Source: Geosiphon pyriformis
Taxonomy: Eukaryota > Glomeromycota > Glomeromycetes > Archaeosporales > Geosiphonaceae
Direction of reading: 5' to 3'
Assembly (NCBI GenBank): GCA_016748015.1
Contig: JAAOMT010000439.1
Location: forward strand, 663,097 to 727,096
DNA: 64,000 bases
Shown: one piece after another, positions 49,195 through 62,526 of the stretch
Position numbering within the stretch: the first letter of the stretch is position 1
How the letters are laid out: every line of letters starts with the position of its first letter
The notes under the pieces: generated by a model
Told to the model about the DNA's origin: nothing
What the model saw: the letters and a program-made list of their open reading frames with translations, nothing else
Database searches by the model: none
Translations under genes and position numbers: made by a program

Positions 49195-49692
49195 AAATTA
49201 TATTTTTTTAAATTATATTTAATTTTTTATTAATATAAAAATTAAATACTGATTCTATTAAAAAATAATTATTAATTAAGCTTAAATTTTTTTAAAAGCA
49301 TTTATATAATAATTCATAAACTTTAAATAATTGGTTTTTGTAAATTTTAATTCTGCTATTTTTGCTAATTAAATTTAACAATATTTTTGTTTTTTGTAAA
49401 TTATATTTTATAAAAAACATCAAATATTACAGATAATTAATTGATTATATTAGCTTATAAATTAGTATTTTTATATTGTTAATTAATTTAAAAATTTTGA
49501 TTATTTAAAAGTTTTAGTTGATTGAATTTTTTTTATAATAAGCAGAAATTTAATAATAATAATTGGTAATACTTGGTATTTAATTTTTTTAGCATAGTAA
49601 TTAATTTATTTTGGTGTTTTTTATTTTTTTGGTAAGTAATTCAATAAACCAATTTTATATTTATTCTTGTATATTTTACCAAAAAATTCTTA
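49195..49692. other. AT-drained relic, left part, upstream of LINE C
   Basis: From about 49430 on this matches relic sequence at about 29370-29660 (for example TTTTGGTGTTTTTTATTTTTTTGGTAA here and TTTTGGTGTTTTTTGTTTTTTTGGTAA there). The match continues beyond LINE C at 56377. It is therefore a second GC-drained LINE-derived copy, split by LINE C. Confidence 0.65.
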
Positions 49693-49706
49693 ATGTTATA
49701 ATTTTA
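49693..49706. repeat. Target-site duplication of LINE C, left
   Basis: ATGTTATAATTTTA, repeated exactly at 56363-56376. The undisturbed site exists in relic form near 29630, which confirms the empty-site sequence. Confidence 0.82.
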
Positions 49707-49839
49707 TTTATTTATTTATTTATTTAACAAGTGAGATCCAAACACTACTTAAAACTATACATCAAAGAAATGATTTAAACTAAGTATGAATCATGTGTTT
49801 TCTATACATGACCAGCCATTCAAGTCAGTCAGGACAACA

Positions 49840-52800
49840 CTATGTACTTATATTGACAGAAACCAGGTTGCTAATACCTAAAAAAAATGAACAAGACTTG
49901 CAAAAGCCAAAACGGACACCAAAAGCTTTAGCAATACCAAGCAATTTAATCACACCAGCTGAGAACTTCAAAGCCAAACCAGAAACTGAGATAAAGATCG
50001 AGCTATCTATTGGGATCAGGCCATTCTTTTCCATAAATGTGTGATGCTTAGCACAGACCAACCAAACGTCATTCCTAAAAGCAAGACAAATAGAATGCAC
50101 AAAATCAACAATCTTAATACCAGCAACTTTGGGATCATGGAAGATGGAAATAGTCTTCCAAAGCCAATCATTGAAAACAAAACCTTTGTAAAAAGCTGAT
50201 GAAACTGGGAAGTCCAAAGCACAGGTTGACAGTATTTACAACACACCTGAAAAAAGAAAAGAAAGACCAGAAAGCACCCTCTAAAAAGACATACAAGATT
50301 TCAAAATCTAATGGTAAGCTAAATTATCAACCACACAAGAAAACACATGATCAAACACCTCTACCTTACCACAATATAGACATAGAACACTAGGGTAACA
50401 TTTATTGTACATGTGCTTTTGGACAGCCATAGGAAGCTGACAGTGCAAAGCCTTCATGAGGTAAGTTCAAATGTTGGCAGTCAGCCTGCTGGTAAAACCA
50501 GTGGTCATATGCAAATCAAAGTGCCAAACTCTGGAAGAACAAAGCCAATCAATATCTGAACACAGACCACCATCTAAAAATCCAAAACCAGAACCGACCT
50601 TCCAATGTGCATGACAAACAGCACGAAAAACATCACAGACAAAGTGCTTAAAATTATCAGAAACAACACCACCATCTGCCAACAAAAAATGTTCACTAAC
50701 ATGAGGAGAAAAATACCAACCAGAGAGAGATGCAGCATTAGCAATGCTATCAGTACAATCATTTTCCGAAATACCAGAGTGGTCCTTAACCTTATGCTAT
50801 TTAACTCTTAAATTCTTACTGTGAATAACATTCCTAATATGCTGACACTCAACCCAACACTGATTGCGAAAATCAGGACACATCAAGTCAAACTCTGAAC
50901 TGCAAGCATCCAAAGCTGCCTAACTATCAAAAACAGGTAAACAGAATGAGCCACAGGCATGTATTTTAGAGCCAATACTATAGTCTGCAGCTCTGTCAAA
51001 ATAGATGACAATAAGCCATGAACACTGACACCCAAACCCAAATTAATGTCCTCAAAAAAGGCAGCAGCTCCAGCCTTACAACCAACCATACCCAAATTCT
51101 TCAATGAACTATCCATGTACATAGACAAACCACCAGCGCCAACTTGAGAAAGGTAATCACAGATAGACACAAAATCATTAGAACCACAAATGTCCAGAGG
51201 ACCAGCATTAGCCAACACCAATGGAGAGAAATGAGGAGCCTCAAGAAATACAACAGAAAAGTCAAACCATTTGGGAACTGGACCATGAGGGTCCAGTCTC
51301 TTCCATTGCTTAAAAATGTGCCCAGCTAAAGACACCACCATTATGATCACAAAGCTAGTTCACGAAGACAACACCATAATGCTGGAAAGAAGGTAAAAAC
51401 TTGCAAAACAAAAACTTGTCAAGAACAACTGACATAGGTACCCTACTGTAAAACTGGAAAAAGCTGGCCAAAGAGCCATTCAAAGACAACTTGCAGTCAA
51501 AAAAAATGTGAACCATATTAGTTAAGAAATTATTAGAAACATTGACACAAATATGAATAGGGGAAACCAATGGATGGACAGGTCACCAACACAGAATCTG
51601 TAAGTCATGAGACCTGTGACTGAACAAACACCCAAAATTCCACCAGAGTTCGCAAAACTAACAAGTGAAGCAACCTTGCTCTCAGATTAACACTGTGAAA
51701 AAGACTTTAAGCCATAAAAAGAGAGGTAGTAAATTGTATCACTAGAAAAATCCAGCAGAAGACCAGATTTCAGCTTCAAGCCCCTGTAAATCAAAGCATC
51801 CCATTTGTTGCATACACCAACAGGAACAAAGGTAAACTGTGTTCTATAACCAACAATAAAATGAAGAACTGCCAAAACCAAATACAAGAACTGTTTATCT
51901 GAGACAGCTTTCTTCAAAACCAAATTAGTGAAAAAATGAACATCTGAATACACCCTCACTAAACTAGATTTAGAAAAGCCCTCAATTGAAAAAAAAATAT
52001 CCAAGTATCGATAAAACTCTCCCTTTTTGGCAACTGAAATAGACAGACCACTAATAGAAAGAGAAGGATTGCTGATCCTGCTGTTAATAGAAATTGTCAC
52101 TGTTTTGTCATTGTTAATTGAGATGTCATTGATCTGAAAAAATTCATTGACAACATTGAGAATATGTTGAGTAGCACTTAGACTGCTACCAACCCAAATT
52201 GTATCATCAACAAAGGCACCAGCAGCAAAAAAGGAGGAACATTCAGCCCAAGATTCAACATGACCATTTTTGGAGATAAAATGAGAATTCAGCCTATATC
52301 CATATATACTCCCCTGATGCTTGACTTCACACAACAAAAAATCATAAAATATTTACCACAAAAGAGAGAAAAAAACTTCTTCTTGATCCAGACCATCATG
52401 TACATAATAACCATCTGTTAAACCAAAATCTGTCATAACTCAGTTGGTATAATTATTGTGAATGTTGCCAAAAAAGCGAATGAATTTACTACACATTTTA
52501 ATCCTGATCAAACTATTTTTGAGATGTTCTCAGCCAACCAAATCATACACTTTCTGCATGTCTTGTAGAATCAGCCAGAGCTCTTGGTTCTTTTCCAAAG
52601 CATCTTTTATCATTGAACCAATTGCAAAAATAGAAGATTGAGTTGTTGTACTCTTTAAAACTGAAAAATTGTTCCCACAAAGGACATCAAAAGCACTACA
52701 CGCCGAGGAGATCCTGTCAAAAAAAATCTTAGAAAGAATCTTACAAGCTGTTTTAATCAAAGCAATAGGACGAGTATTGGTCAAAACACCCTCCCACTTA

Positions 52801-54518
52801 TACGGTTTGGGAATCATTGAGACCCAGGCCTCTTTCCAAGGGCCAGACACCAATTTACCAAACAGACAAAGATTCAAAATCACCAAGAGCATATCCAGAA
52901 CAGACTTATTGCAATGTTTCCAAAGTTCATTCGAGATACCAGACAAACCAGCAGCTTTGCCATTAGGCAGTTCAGAAACCATTTCAAAGAATTCATCAAA
53001 ACCAATTGGGCACATTACACCAGAAAAGGCTTCATTAAAAACATATTCCAAAGATTGATATTGATGGTGCCAATCAATTGAGATATTATCAGTAACATGA
53101 CACTTCTTGGTTTATCTTCCCATGATCACATCTACCTTAGACTTAACCAGATCAGGCTCCAAAATCAGATCATCATTAACCATCAGATAGTCTAGCACCA
53201 TTTTACGGAAAGGATGCTCCAGTACACTCCTGATTATATAACTCTTGTTGACCTTGAAGCCCTCCATTCTCTTATCAATGGCAGACCTGATGTTAGCTTT
53301 CTTAGCTCTTAGAGATTCAGCAAGTTTGGAAGCACAGTAAGACTTTCTAGCACCAAAAAGAGCAGAACAAATATGATCAAAACCAGCTCCAGAGTCTATC
53401 AGATTTTGAACAACAGAAGACTTGACATTGTCCACAGAACTCCAACATTTCATAAGATAAACAAAGTATTCAGTATCTTCTCCACGTAAAACCTTGACAA
53501 TTTTAGAAACCAAAAGCTCCAATTTATGAAACTTTGAAAAATCTTTGGTAAAAACTTCATCAAACCCTCTAAACCACTTTTTTTTGAAAATTTCATTAGC
53601 TGAAAGAGTCATAACTTTGTGCACAACACACCATATAACATCCAAATCCGAAAATCTTACAGATGTAGTGAATTTATCCAAGAACATTGTAGCATTGGCC
53701 AGTATAGAACCTTTAAAATTATTCTATTTAATCTTATCAGCACCCTTGAAATTAAACTTTCATCAATTTTTATTCACCTGTTTGTAAAGAGAGTTCAATC
53801 TCACATCTAAAAGGCCACTCAAACCCAAAGAAACAGAAACAGCTTTGTGATCCATATCAAAATAGCCACTGACAATAAAAACATTGCACTGTATTATTGC
53901 ATTCACCAGATTTGAGGAAACAAACACATAATCAATAATCTTGACAACACTCTGAGAATTGCTTTAAGTTGGTGCCTTAGCAAAGGAGCTTCCATCCAAA
54001 GAATTAATTAAACTCAAATCATAGCACTTTTTAAAACTAGCGCACTTATGAGAACCATTTTTATTGAAATCACCACCAAGAATGACAAAAGAAGATTCAT
54101 TCACAGCTTTTGCAATCAAGGAATTAATTTTATTAGCCTGGAAAAATCAAGTAGCCAAGGAGGCACCAGCATACAGCCCCAGAATTGAAACCAAAAGTTT
54201 ATTTTTGAAAAGTAACTTAATGCAGAGAAGATGACCTGGGACCTCAGAAACCTTATATACATATTTAGTCAAGAATCTGTTCATAACAATCACGACACCA
54301 GCACCCACATAGTCAGAGTCCAAACCAGAAAAAAACATGTGAACATCATCAAATTTGTCAACCAACCAAGGACAAGCCTTATTTCCTAACTTTGTTTCCG
54401 TGAAAATCGAAACTAAATTGTCCATATCTTTATGCCATCAAACAATATCATTCTGTTTTGCAGGAATGTTCATATCTCTAACATTGTACATAGCAACTCT
54501 TCACATGAGATCACTCAT
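49840..54518 (-). pseudogene. LINE C ORF2, broken
   Basis: ATG at 54518-54516 shares its A with the ORF1 TAA (TAATGA). Endonuclease 54500-53800 (YNVRDM, TETKL, GGDFN, DHKAV), RT 53051-51690 (LILQDMQKVYDLVGW, AFVDDTIW), RNase H 51150-50750 (MYMDSSL, where DGS is usual, ELQTIVL), zinc knuckle near 50370 (CLYCGKVEVFDH), stop 49842-49840. Trp positions near 54506 and 54145 are TGA. Frame changes near 51600, 51345 and 50935. Confidence 0.8.
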
Positions 54519-56275
54519 TAAGAAGAAGTTAGGGAAGTGGCACCACCAACCAAAGCCAAACTATCAAAGTAAGCAGACAAGCTTAACACAGATCTGGAAA
54601 AGCCATCCAGCATTTTTTCCAGTTTGATAACATAAGGGAATGCTGTTGAGTCCACAATTGGAACAATCTTGTCACTAGTGGCTTCACTCAAATCCACTTC
54701 CATTACTATATCCTTTCCTTGATTCTGTGATGGGGGGATCACCAGCAGCTGACATTCAGGGCTAGGCTGGAAAACTGCCAGCACAAGTGACTACAATCTC
54801 TTAGCCAACTCACTAATCTGTCTTGTGAGGCTGACAAGACTGCTTTTAATACCAACCAGATGTGATTCCAAGTTGTCCACAACCAGAGGAAGGGGTTCAC
54901 TAATTTTATTGAAACCAAGAGACATACCAGCACCATGAGAAGTGTGCACAAGAGAAGCACCAACTACTGACACCCAAGTTTTACCACCAAAAGCCAAAAG
55001 ACGAGAAATAGGCACAGACTTTTTCGCATAAATCCTAGCCAATCTGAACTGGTCTTGAGCCAAAAGGGGAGCCTTTCTGCTGCCTAGAGCCACAACATCC
55101 TTAACTGACCAACAATTAAGAGATGTATGACCAAAATCTTTGCAAACCACACATGAAGCCTGAGAGAAATGAGACCAATAAAGACCAACACCCTTTATAA
55201 CTGGAGTTACTGTTATAGCACCAACCAAATCTGACTCAGAGTCAAAGCACACAGTAGTATGGTGGGCATGAAAATAACTGACAGAATTATGATCAATGAA
55301 GCAGGTCTTCTCACCAACAGAACCAATAAAATCTCACAAATCATGAGCAGTAGTTCTCATGAAAAAAATATATAGCAAGGCTCTGAAACTATCTCAGGCA
55401 TCCCACGACTGTTTGTTGATGTCAGCCCTGGTCACTCATACTGCATCTTTCCTGATTAGGATAAACTATTTAGCAGCTAACAGATCAGCTTGATTCTGAT
55501 CTTCCAATTCGATAATCACTTTCTGCCACAAACCTATCAGTTGCATTTTGATCATCTTAATTACTCCAAATTCGGATACAGCCATACACACAGCCTCCAC
55601 AAATGTTCTTACTGGGATTTCTTTCATCACAATTGCCTAATTCATACAATTGTTATTAGGGCGCTTAAGATTAGTGTTTATCACAATACCACAATCATTT
55701 GCCAATTTTGCTGCAGTCATCATTGTCTTATTAGAAGTAAAAAAAGCCCGAATTATTCCACCAAATTTTAAGGGGATAGAGGCCCTCCCAAAACCATTCA
55801 CACCAAAAAAAATTTTTCTGACATAAGCTAATTTTTTCTGAGACAACTTGCCAGTCACCACTCTAAGATCAATATCCAGAACAAAAAATTTCCTGACTGA
55901 GACCTGTATTGTATGTTTGATAACAATTCTTTTGGGATCTTTAGACATTATATTAGTATCAACACTATCAGACTCTTCTCTACTTTCTTGTCTAAAGCTA
56001 GTTTCTTCCACCAGACACTCTTCCTCTATGTTAATGCTATCAGACTTAGTGGTGTCACCAGTCTTTGAACTCCATGAACGACTATTCTAAATCTTAGAAC
56101 TAACAACCTTATTACCAGAACCATTTTCTAAAGCACCATCTCTCCTCTTCTTCCTTAGAAGAATGAGCTTGAAGCCATCATTAGAACCAGAAACTTTAGC
56201 AGTCTTTTTTATAACAACAATACTACAGCCAACAGTAGTCTTATAGTCAAGAATAAAGGGTTTGGATTTATCATA
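54518..56275 (-). pseudogene. LINE C ORF1 (CCHC knuckle intact), stops only
   Basis: One frame from about 56275 to the TAA at 54520-54518, no frameshift. The start codon is not visible at the place where copy B has it. RRM-like segment ends near 55500 (IKMQLIGLWQKVIIEL). Zinc knuckle CVVCKDFGHTSLNC near 55115-55155 has all four ligands. A stop stands where the conserved Trp after AAK is expected (TAG), another at the Arg position that is also TGA in copy A, and a TAG near 54791. Other stops lie near 56087, 55635, 55400 and 55325. All can arise by single transitions. Confidence 0.78.
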
Positions 56276-56362
56276 CTAAATTGTAAAAATAACTTTTTTT
56301 TCAAAAAACTTTGACTCTTTTTTGGGATTTTTGGACAAAGAAAAGAAAGAAGTTTTTTTTAT

Positions 56363-56376
56363 ATGTTATAATTTTA
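56363..56376. repeat. Target-site duplication of LINE C, right
   Basis: ATGTTATAATTTTA, partner of 49693-49706. Confidence 0.82.
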
Positions 56377-57535
56377 ATGTTTTTCTTTAATTAATTAATA
56401 AACTAAATAAATACAATAAAATAAAATAAAAATTATAAATAAAAATAGTATTTTTTTAATAATCATAATTAAAAATTATTATTTTAATATTGTTAGTAAT
56501 TTTAAGTTAATATTATCAATATTTATTATATATAAATAAATTTTAATAAATAATAAATAATTTAAATAATAGTTTTATTAAAAAAGTATTTACTTTAAGT
56601 ATTAAATTTTTAATTATTAAAGTTATTTAATAAAAATCAAACTAAACTTAATATTTTTTTTGTTTTTAATATTATTATTATATATATAAATTTTCATAAT
56701 ATAAATTTTTTAAAATTTTTAATAATTTTTTTACTTTTTTGAATTATTATTAAAATTTTTAAGATTCTTAAAATCTTTTATATTTTTTGGTTTTTTGTTA
56801 ACTTATAAACTTATATATTAAAAGTGATTTATAGTAAATTATTTATAATAGTTTACAAGTATTTTTATAATAAAACTTATTTAAGTGTTTTATATCTGTT
56901 GTATAATAATATTAAATTTTTGAATTATGTATTTATTTGCAAATTAAATGTGTTTCTGTATTAAAAAAAATATATAATTTATAATAATATCAATATTATT
57001 ATATTAAAACTTGTTAAATTTATTTAAAGTTAGTATAGAAAAAAATAATTTAATACTTATATTTAATAAAAATAAATTATAATTTTAAAAAATTTTAAAA
57101 TTTTTATTTTTATTTTATTTTTGACTTTTTTATTAATAAAAACTTTTTTTTTATATTTTTATAATTATATTTAAAGCAAAAATAAAAAAATTACAATTTT
57201 TTTATTTTATAAAATATTTATAATTATTAAAACTGCTTTTTAATATTTTGTAAAAGTATTTTTTTTTAAATAAAATAACAATAAATTAGTTTTTTGTTAA
57301 TTTTAAAACACTATTTTTGGTTTTAATTAAAAAAGTTTATTTCTTTTTAAAAAAAATTATTTAAATTAATTTTTAATATAATTTCTGTTTTTTTTAAGAA
57401 TTTTAAAGTATTTAATAAGAAATTAATAATTCAAATACTTTTTTTTTTGGCTTTTCTGCCAAATTTATATTATTTATACTAATTATAATGCTTAATTTTA
57501 TTATAATTATAAATAAAAAAAAGTTTTTTATTATA

Positions 57536-57576
<41 letters not shown>

Positions 57577-58338
57577 CATGTTAATTAATCTTAATTTATA
57601 TTAATTTTTGGTTATATTATTAAATATATTTGGGTTTTAGCCAATTATTACTGATTTTAAAAACAAAACAAATTATATTTTTACATGTAATTTTAATTAT
57701 TAAATTATTTAATCTTAAAGAAAACTATTATTAATTAATAAAAATTTTTTAAATAAATATATTTTATTATAATATTTAGTGTTTTTTTAAGATTAAATTG
57801 GCTTATATTAAAATTGTTTTTTAGTTTATACATAATTTTATTAATATTAAGTTATTTTGTATAAAGTTTATATTTTAAGTTTTTTTAAATATTATTAATT
57901 AAATTCTGTTTATTAATTTTTTGTTTTTTGTTATTTTAAAAATTGTGAAACCTTTTGTAATATTTATTATTGTTTTTATTTTTGCAGTTGCTTTATATAA
58001 AATATTTTTATTTAAGCTTTTATTAATAATATTTTAAATATTTTAAATATTTTTGATAATATTTTCGAAATTAATTTAAAATTTGTTAGTTAATAATAAT
58101 ATATTATTGTGTATTTTAAAAATTCTAAAACTGTTAAACTTGTTGTTTAATTTTTATTTAAAAAAACAATATGTAAATCTAATTTTTTGTTAATTAAAAA
58201 AAAAACAATATTTTTTAAGATTAAGTTAATAAATTTTTTTTTGACTATATAGTTTATAAATTAGTAAATTAGTTTTTAAATTAATAATTATATTTGTTTT
58301 ATTTTTTAATTTTTTAATTTTGTTTAATAATTAAAGTA

Positions 58339-58383
<45 letters not shown>

Positions 58384-58515
58384 TAAAATTTAGATTATTT
58401 GATTATTAATAATAAAATGTTTTTTAAAGTTTTTGTTTAAACTTTTCATTAATTTAAAAATTTTATATTTTATTTTATTAGTATAGAATTTTATATTAAA
58501 GCTGTTATTTTTTTA

Positions 58516-58560
<45 letters not shown>

Positions 58561-59703
58561 TTTATAACTGGTTTTAAATTAGCTTTTTTTAAATTTAAAC
58601 TAACAAAATTAATTTTGTTAATTAGATTTATTATTGAATTTATTTATTTTTTTTTATTAAATTTTACAAGTGCAGCCCAATCACTATCTAAATACATAAA
58701 ATTATATAAGACTCTATATTAAATTTATTAGTGTTTTGGTTTTTTTAAAAATGTTGTTAATAAGTTAAATAAAAAATCGATTAATTTAAAATAAAAAATA
58801 AAATAAAAAATAATAATATAAATATTCTAATTGTTGTTGTTAATAAAAAAATATTTATTTAAATAATAGTTTTTTGTAAGTTTTAAGTATTTAATATAAA
58901 GTTGAATAAAAATAAAACTTTTAAATAAATAAATAAATAAATAATATAATTAAAAATAATAATATATTGGTTATTTATATACAAAAATGGTTTTTAAAAA
59001 TTTTTTTTTTTTAATAGATTTATCTAAAACAAATACTTATTTTAAAAAATATTAAAATGTTTTATTATAATAAGTTATAATTGAACTTTATATATTAAAT
59101 TAAATAAAAACAAAATTATTATTATTATTTAAAAATAATTTTTAAAATTTATTTTATACAAAATTAAATAAAAATAAAATTAATATATATTTTTAAAAAA
59201 ATTAAAACCTTTTAATTTTTAATGTAAAATTCAAAATAAACAATTAAAATAATATGTTAAAAGTTTTAAAACTGTATTAAAAATTATGTTTTTAATAAAA
59301 ATCTTAAGATAAAAAAAAGATTAATGAATATATTCGATTTTAAAAAAATTTTTATTAAAAAATTTTTAAATATATAAATAAAAAAAAAATTTATATATAT
59401 AATAATAAATTTTCAAGTTTAAAAAGATTATTTATTTAAATAAAGAGTTAAAACTTTTAAGAAAATGTTTTTATGTGATATATAAAAATTAAAAATTTTT
59501 ATAAAAATCTAAGAAATTTAATTAAATTTAATTGTTTTTTTTTATTAAAGTTAATAATTAAGGATAAATTTTGAAAAATAATCTTATAAATAAACTTTTT
59601 TAAAACCATTTTTTTTTAAAGTTTCGTGCATTCTAAAACTTTAAAAAAAAGTTAAAGTTTTAAATAATGCTTTTAAAAGACTTTTTTTTGTTATAAATAT
59701 AAC

Positions 59704-59736
<33 letters not shown>

Positions 59737-59999
59737 TTTTTTTTATACTACTATGTAAAATATAAATGATTGCAAAAATTAATAATTTATAACACTTAAA
59801 TTAAAAATTAAAAATATGTTATTTAATTTGTTAAATTATAAAATCTTTGTTAATAAAAAGTTCTAATTTTAAACCAAATTAAAAAAGAAAATGTATTTTA
59901 TTGTATTTACATAATTTAAATTTTTTTATTTTTGATAATTTACTACCATCCCTTTGTTATTGATATTAAATTTTTATTAGAAATTTACGAGTGTTTAGT
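56377..59999. other. AT desert: relic continuation and microsatellites
   Basis: The first few hundred bases continue the relic split by LINE C and match 29640-29750. The rest is A/T sequence with (TAA)n at 57538-57573, (TTA)n at 58339-58377 and 58517-58558, and (TAA)n at 59704-59734. No gene seen. Confidence 0.65.
58660..58720 (-). mobile_element. Isolated LINE 3'-end fragment
   Basis: On the minus strand: TAGATAGTGATTGGGCTGCA followed by CTTGT and an A/T tail, the conserved LINE 3' terminus. Only about 60 bp is recognisable in AT-only DNA, so it is either a very short insertion or the last readable part of a drained copy. Confidence 0.6.
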
Positions 60000-60584
60000 G
60001 TCACCACAATATACATATGCGACTGCTGAATTTTGTGCAAATCACATGGCTGTTTTGTAAGAAGGTTAAAATTTTATTCCCAAAGGTTACCTTAAATTTC
60101 CTTACTTGTAAATAATTTCATTTTGCAAATTCTAAATTTTCAATTGGCGAAATTCCATTTATTTCTTTGACGTGACACTCACATTGATAATATCTTCTCG
60201 ATCACCTCTTTGAATTCCTCATTTCTTACAACATTCTCAGAATTCGTTGATCATTTTTTATGGAGATTGGCTCGAGGGAAAAAAATGAATAAATAAATTT
60301 GATAGATATTAAAAAAATAACATATTAACTTCTTTAAAGGCATTTGTAAAACTAAAAAATATTTATAAATAAAACATACGGGTGAAACTGAAACATTTCA
60401 GTGATTTGAAACAGAAAAAGGGAAACTCATTTGAAATTAGAAAGGCTCAGATTCTTTGACTAATTTTTTTAACCTTATTTGACAAAAATATTTATTCATA
60501 ATAATTTTAAGTATTTTATTTTATTTTTCATTCCTCACTTTATATTAGTGTAGGTTTACCCGAATCTAACTGAATAAATAAAGG
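60000..60584. other. Intergenic, mixed composition, no gene seen
   Basis: GC rises here relative to the desert, and the sequence looks like unique host DNA. No ORF with family resemblance and no tRNA box motif found by eye. Confidence 0.5.
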
Positions 60585-60589
60585 GTGAA

Positions 60590-60711
60590 TAAACGAAAAA
60601 TAAACGAAATAAAAACAAAAAAAAAACGAAATAAAAATAAAAATAAACGAAATAAAAATAAAAATAAACGAAATAAAATAATAAAAATAAAAATAAAAAT
60701 AATAATTATAA
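60590..60711. repeat. Minisatellite with ATAAACGAAATAAAAATAAA-like unit
   Basis: Imperfect tandem copies of a unit of about 20 bases built from AAACGAAATAAA and AAAAAT blocks. It runs directly into the (TAA)n tract. Confidence 0.7.
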
Positions 60712-60713
60712 TG

Positions 60714-60801
<88 letters not shown>
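60712..60801. repeat. (TAA)n microsatellite
   Basis: About 30 units with a few GAT interruptions. It creates long poly-isoleucine readings on both strands that are not genes. Confidence 0.9.
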
Positions 60802-60804
<3 letters not shown>

Positions 60805-60818
60805 TAATGATAATAATG

Positions 60819-61098
60819 GAGAACAAGACAAGTGTAGATTTGGAACTATTTTCAGGTACGTGTATTATGTGTTTAAGATTAACTTTTTTCCAAAGATTCG
60901 GCCTAGACATAAATGCATTATTTTATGAATATTTATTATTTTTTTTATTTAAAGGAGATATTAAAAAGTTTCCTTCAATGTATGAATTTTAAGAGTCTCA
61001 TAATATTTTGAAAATTCTAAAAGAAAAAATTTACCATGATCATCCCAATTAAAAACGAAAACGATTAGAATCTGCAAAATCGAAAAGGAGGTGTTCAG
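60819..61098 (+). pseudogene. Possible HMG-box-like gene remnant (weak)
   Basis: A short reading in one frame from about 60819, past a TAA at 60990-60992, to KILKEKIYHDHPN, a TAA, then KRKRLESAKSKRR near 61060. The Pro-Asn followed by a basic run resembles the end of an HMG box, and a donor-like GGTAAATAT follows at 61099. There is no convincing start of the box. I would not treat it as a gene without a homology search. Confidence 0.2.
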
Positions 61099-61246
61099 GT
61101 AAATATCAAACTATTTTTTTTTTGTGGATTTCTTTTTTAAAACAAGGTTTGATATTATTTTATTTATTTTAAGAAGTTCATTAGAATAATTTTTTTAAAG
61201 TTTTTGTTGAAACTCAAGATTTTAGGAGAGAAAGAATGAAAGAGTG

Positions 61247-61270
61247 AATGAATGAATGAATGAATGAACG
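61247..61270. repeat. (GAAT)n microsatellite
   Basis: Five to six tandem GAAT units in an A/G-rich context. Confidence 0.75.
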
Positions 61271-61420
61271 AAATAAAGAAGTTTTATTTTCACAAGATGC
61301 TTTTTTTTTAATCGGGGAATTTTCAAATCTGACAAAAAAAAATCCCTTTTTGTGAAACATTAAAAAAGGCCTAGTTATATGTGTGTCGCCCTAAATGATG
61401 ATGATGATTCAAAGAATGAT

Positions 61421-61421
61421 G

Positions 61422-61481
<60 letters not shown>
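61421..61481. repeat. (ATT)n microsatellite
   Basis: About 20 units, preceded by ATGATGATGATG. Confidence 0.9.
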
Positions 61482-62102
61482 GATAAGTGAATTAAAAAAG
61501 TAACTTTAGTTTTTGATAGTTCTATTCTTTCATTCATCCATCCATTTATACTTTGGTTCTAATATTGAATTTCTATTTTTATGAAAAATGGAAAACTAGA
61601 ATCATTGAGTTTAAATCGATTTTTCGTCAAAGGTAATCCTGGAAACGGTGTTAAATCACAAGCTTTATATATTTATTTATTTATTTATTTATACTCGATT
61701 TATTCATTCTCAACTCTTTCTAAACTTTTTAAATAAAAACCGTGTTAATTTATTTTATTTATTTAAAGATTATTTCAAAAGACTATTTTTTTTTTCTTTA
61801 AATGTTTACATTTTATCGGGGGTATAATATAATAAGAGGAAATGATTATTGATGGTGATATGAGAAAAGAAATTTGATATATCTAAAAAAAAATCACTAA
61901 ATGGATATATACATATATATATATATCCATTTATTTATTTATTTATTTAATTTTTAAAATGATTGATTGATTAAGTAATTTATATTGAAAAAAATATTAC
62001 TAATAATACTAATAATATATTTTTATAATAAAATGATTTTTTATAATATATCATAAACAACACATATTATTTTTAAAAAAAAAATAGTATTTAAGTTTGA
62101 AT

Positions 62103-62195
62103 ATATGTATCATATATCATGTATCATGTATTATTTATTATGTCTTATGTATTATGTATCATGTATTATGTATGATGTATGATGTATTATGTATT
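62103..62195. repeat. Degenerate ATGTATT/ATGTATC tandem array
   Basis: Repeated 7-mers such as ATGTATC, ATGTATT and ATGTATG over about 90 bases. Confidence 0.7.
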
Positions 62196-62456
62196 TATAA
62201 TTATTGTTTCATTCAATCCAAGAACTTGAATAATATTTAAATTTAATTTCATAGAGAAATCTTTTCTTGATAATAAGTTTTTCGTTTCATACTTAATTGA
62301 AGACAAATATAAGAAAAAGAAATACAAATATGGGAATAAATTTCGTCTGTTTAAAAAATGGTAATAATAATGAAAAATGATTAATCAAATTTTGCTTAAG
62401 ATCATCATCATCATCACACTCGAATTTCAATTCATTCATCCAACCATCTCATGTAT

Positions 62457-62526
62457 CAATTCATTCATTCATTCATTCATTCATTCATCTATCATCCATC
62501 CATGTATCAATTCATTCATTCATTCG
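62457..62526. repeat. (ATTC)n microsatellites
   Basis: Two ATTC tracts separated by ATCTATCATCCATCCATGTA. Confidence 0.8.

Larger units (their letters stand above)
49707..56362 (-). mobile_element. LINE copy C, full length
   Basis: 6,656 bp between exact 14-bp duplications. 5' start CTTCTTTC (minus strand, near 56353), 3' conserved end near 49732-49830, tail of six TAAA units. ORF1 differs more from A and B than ORF2 does, so it is a separate subfamily. Several stops and three small frameshifts in ORF2; none in ORF1. Confidence 0.9.

Noticed and set aside
60566-60992. Poly-isoleucine ORFs on both strands
   Set aside because: They are readings of the (TAA)n microsatellite and the adjacent minisatellite; no real protein signal.
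57538-61481. CRISPR array
   Set aside because: The repeats are microsatellites without unique spacers; the genome is eukaryotic.
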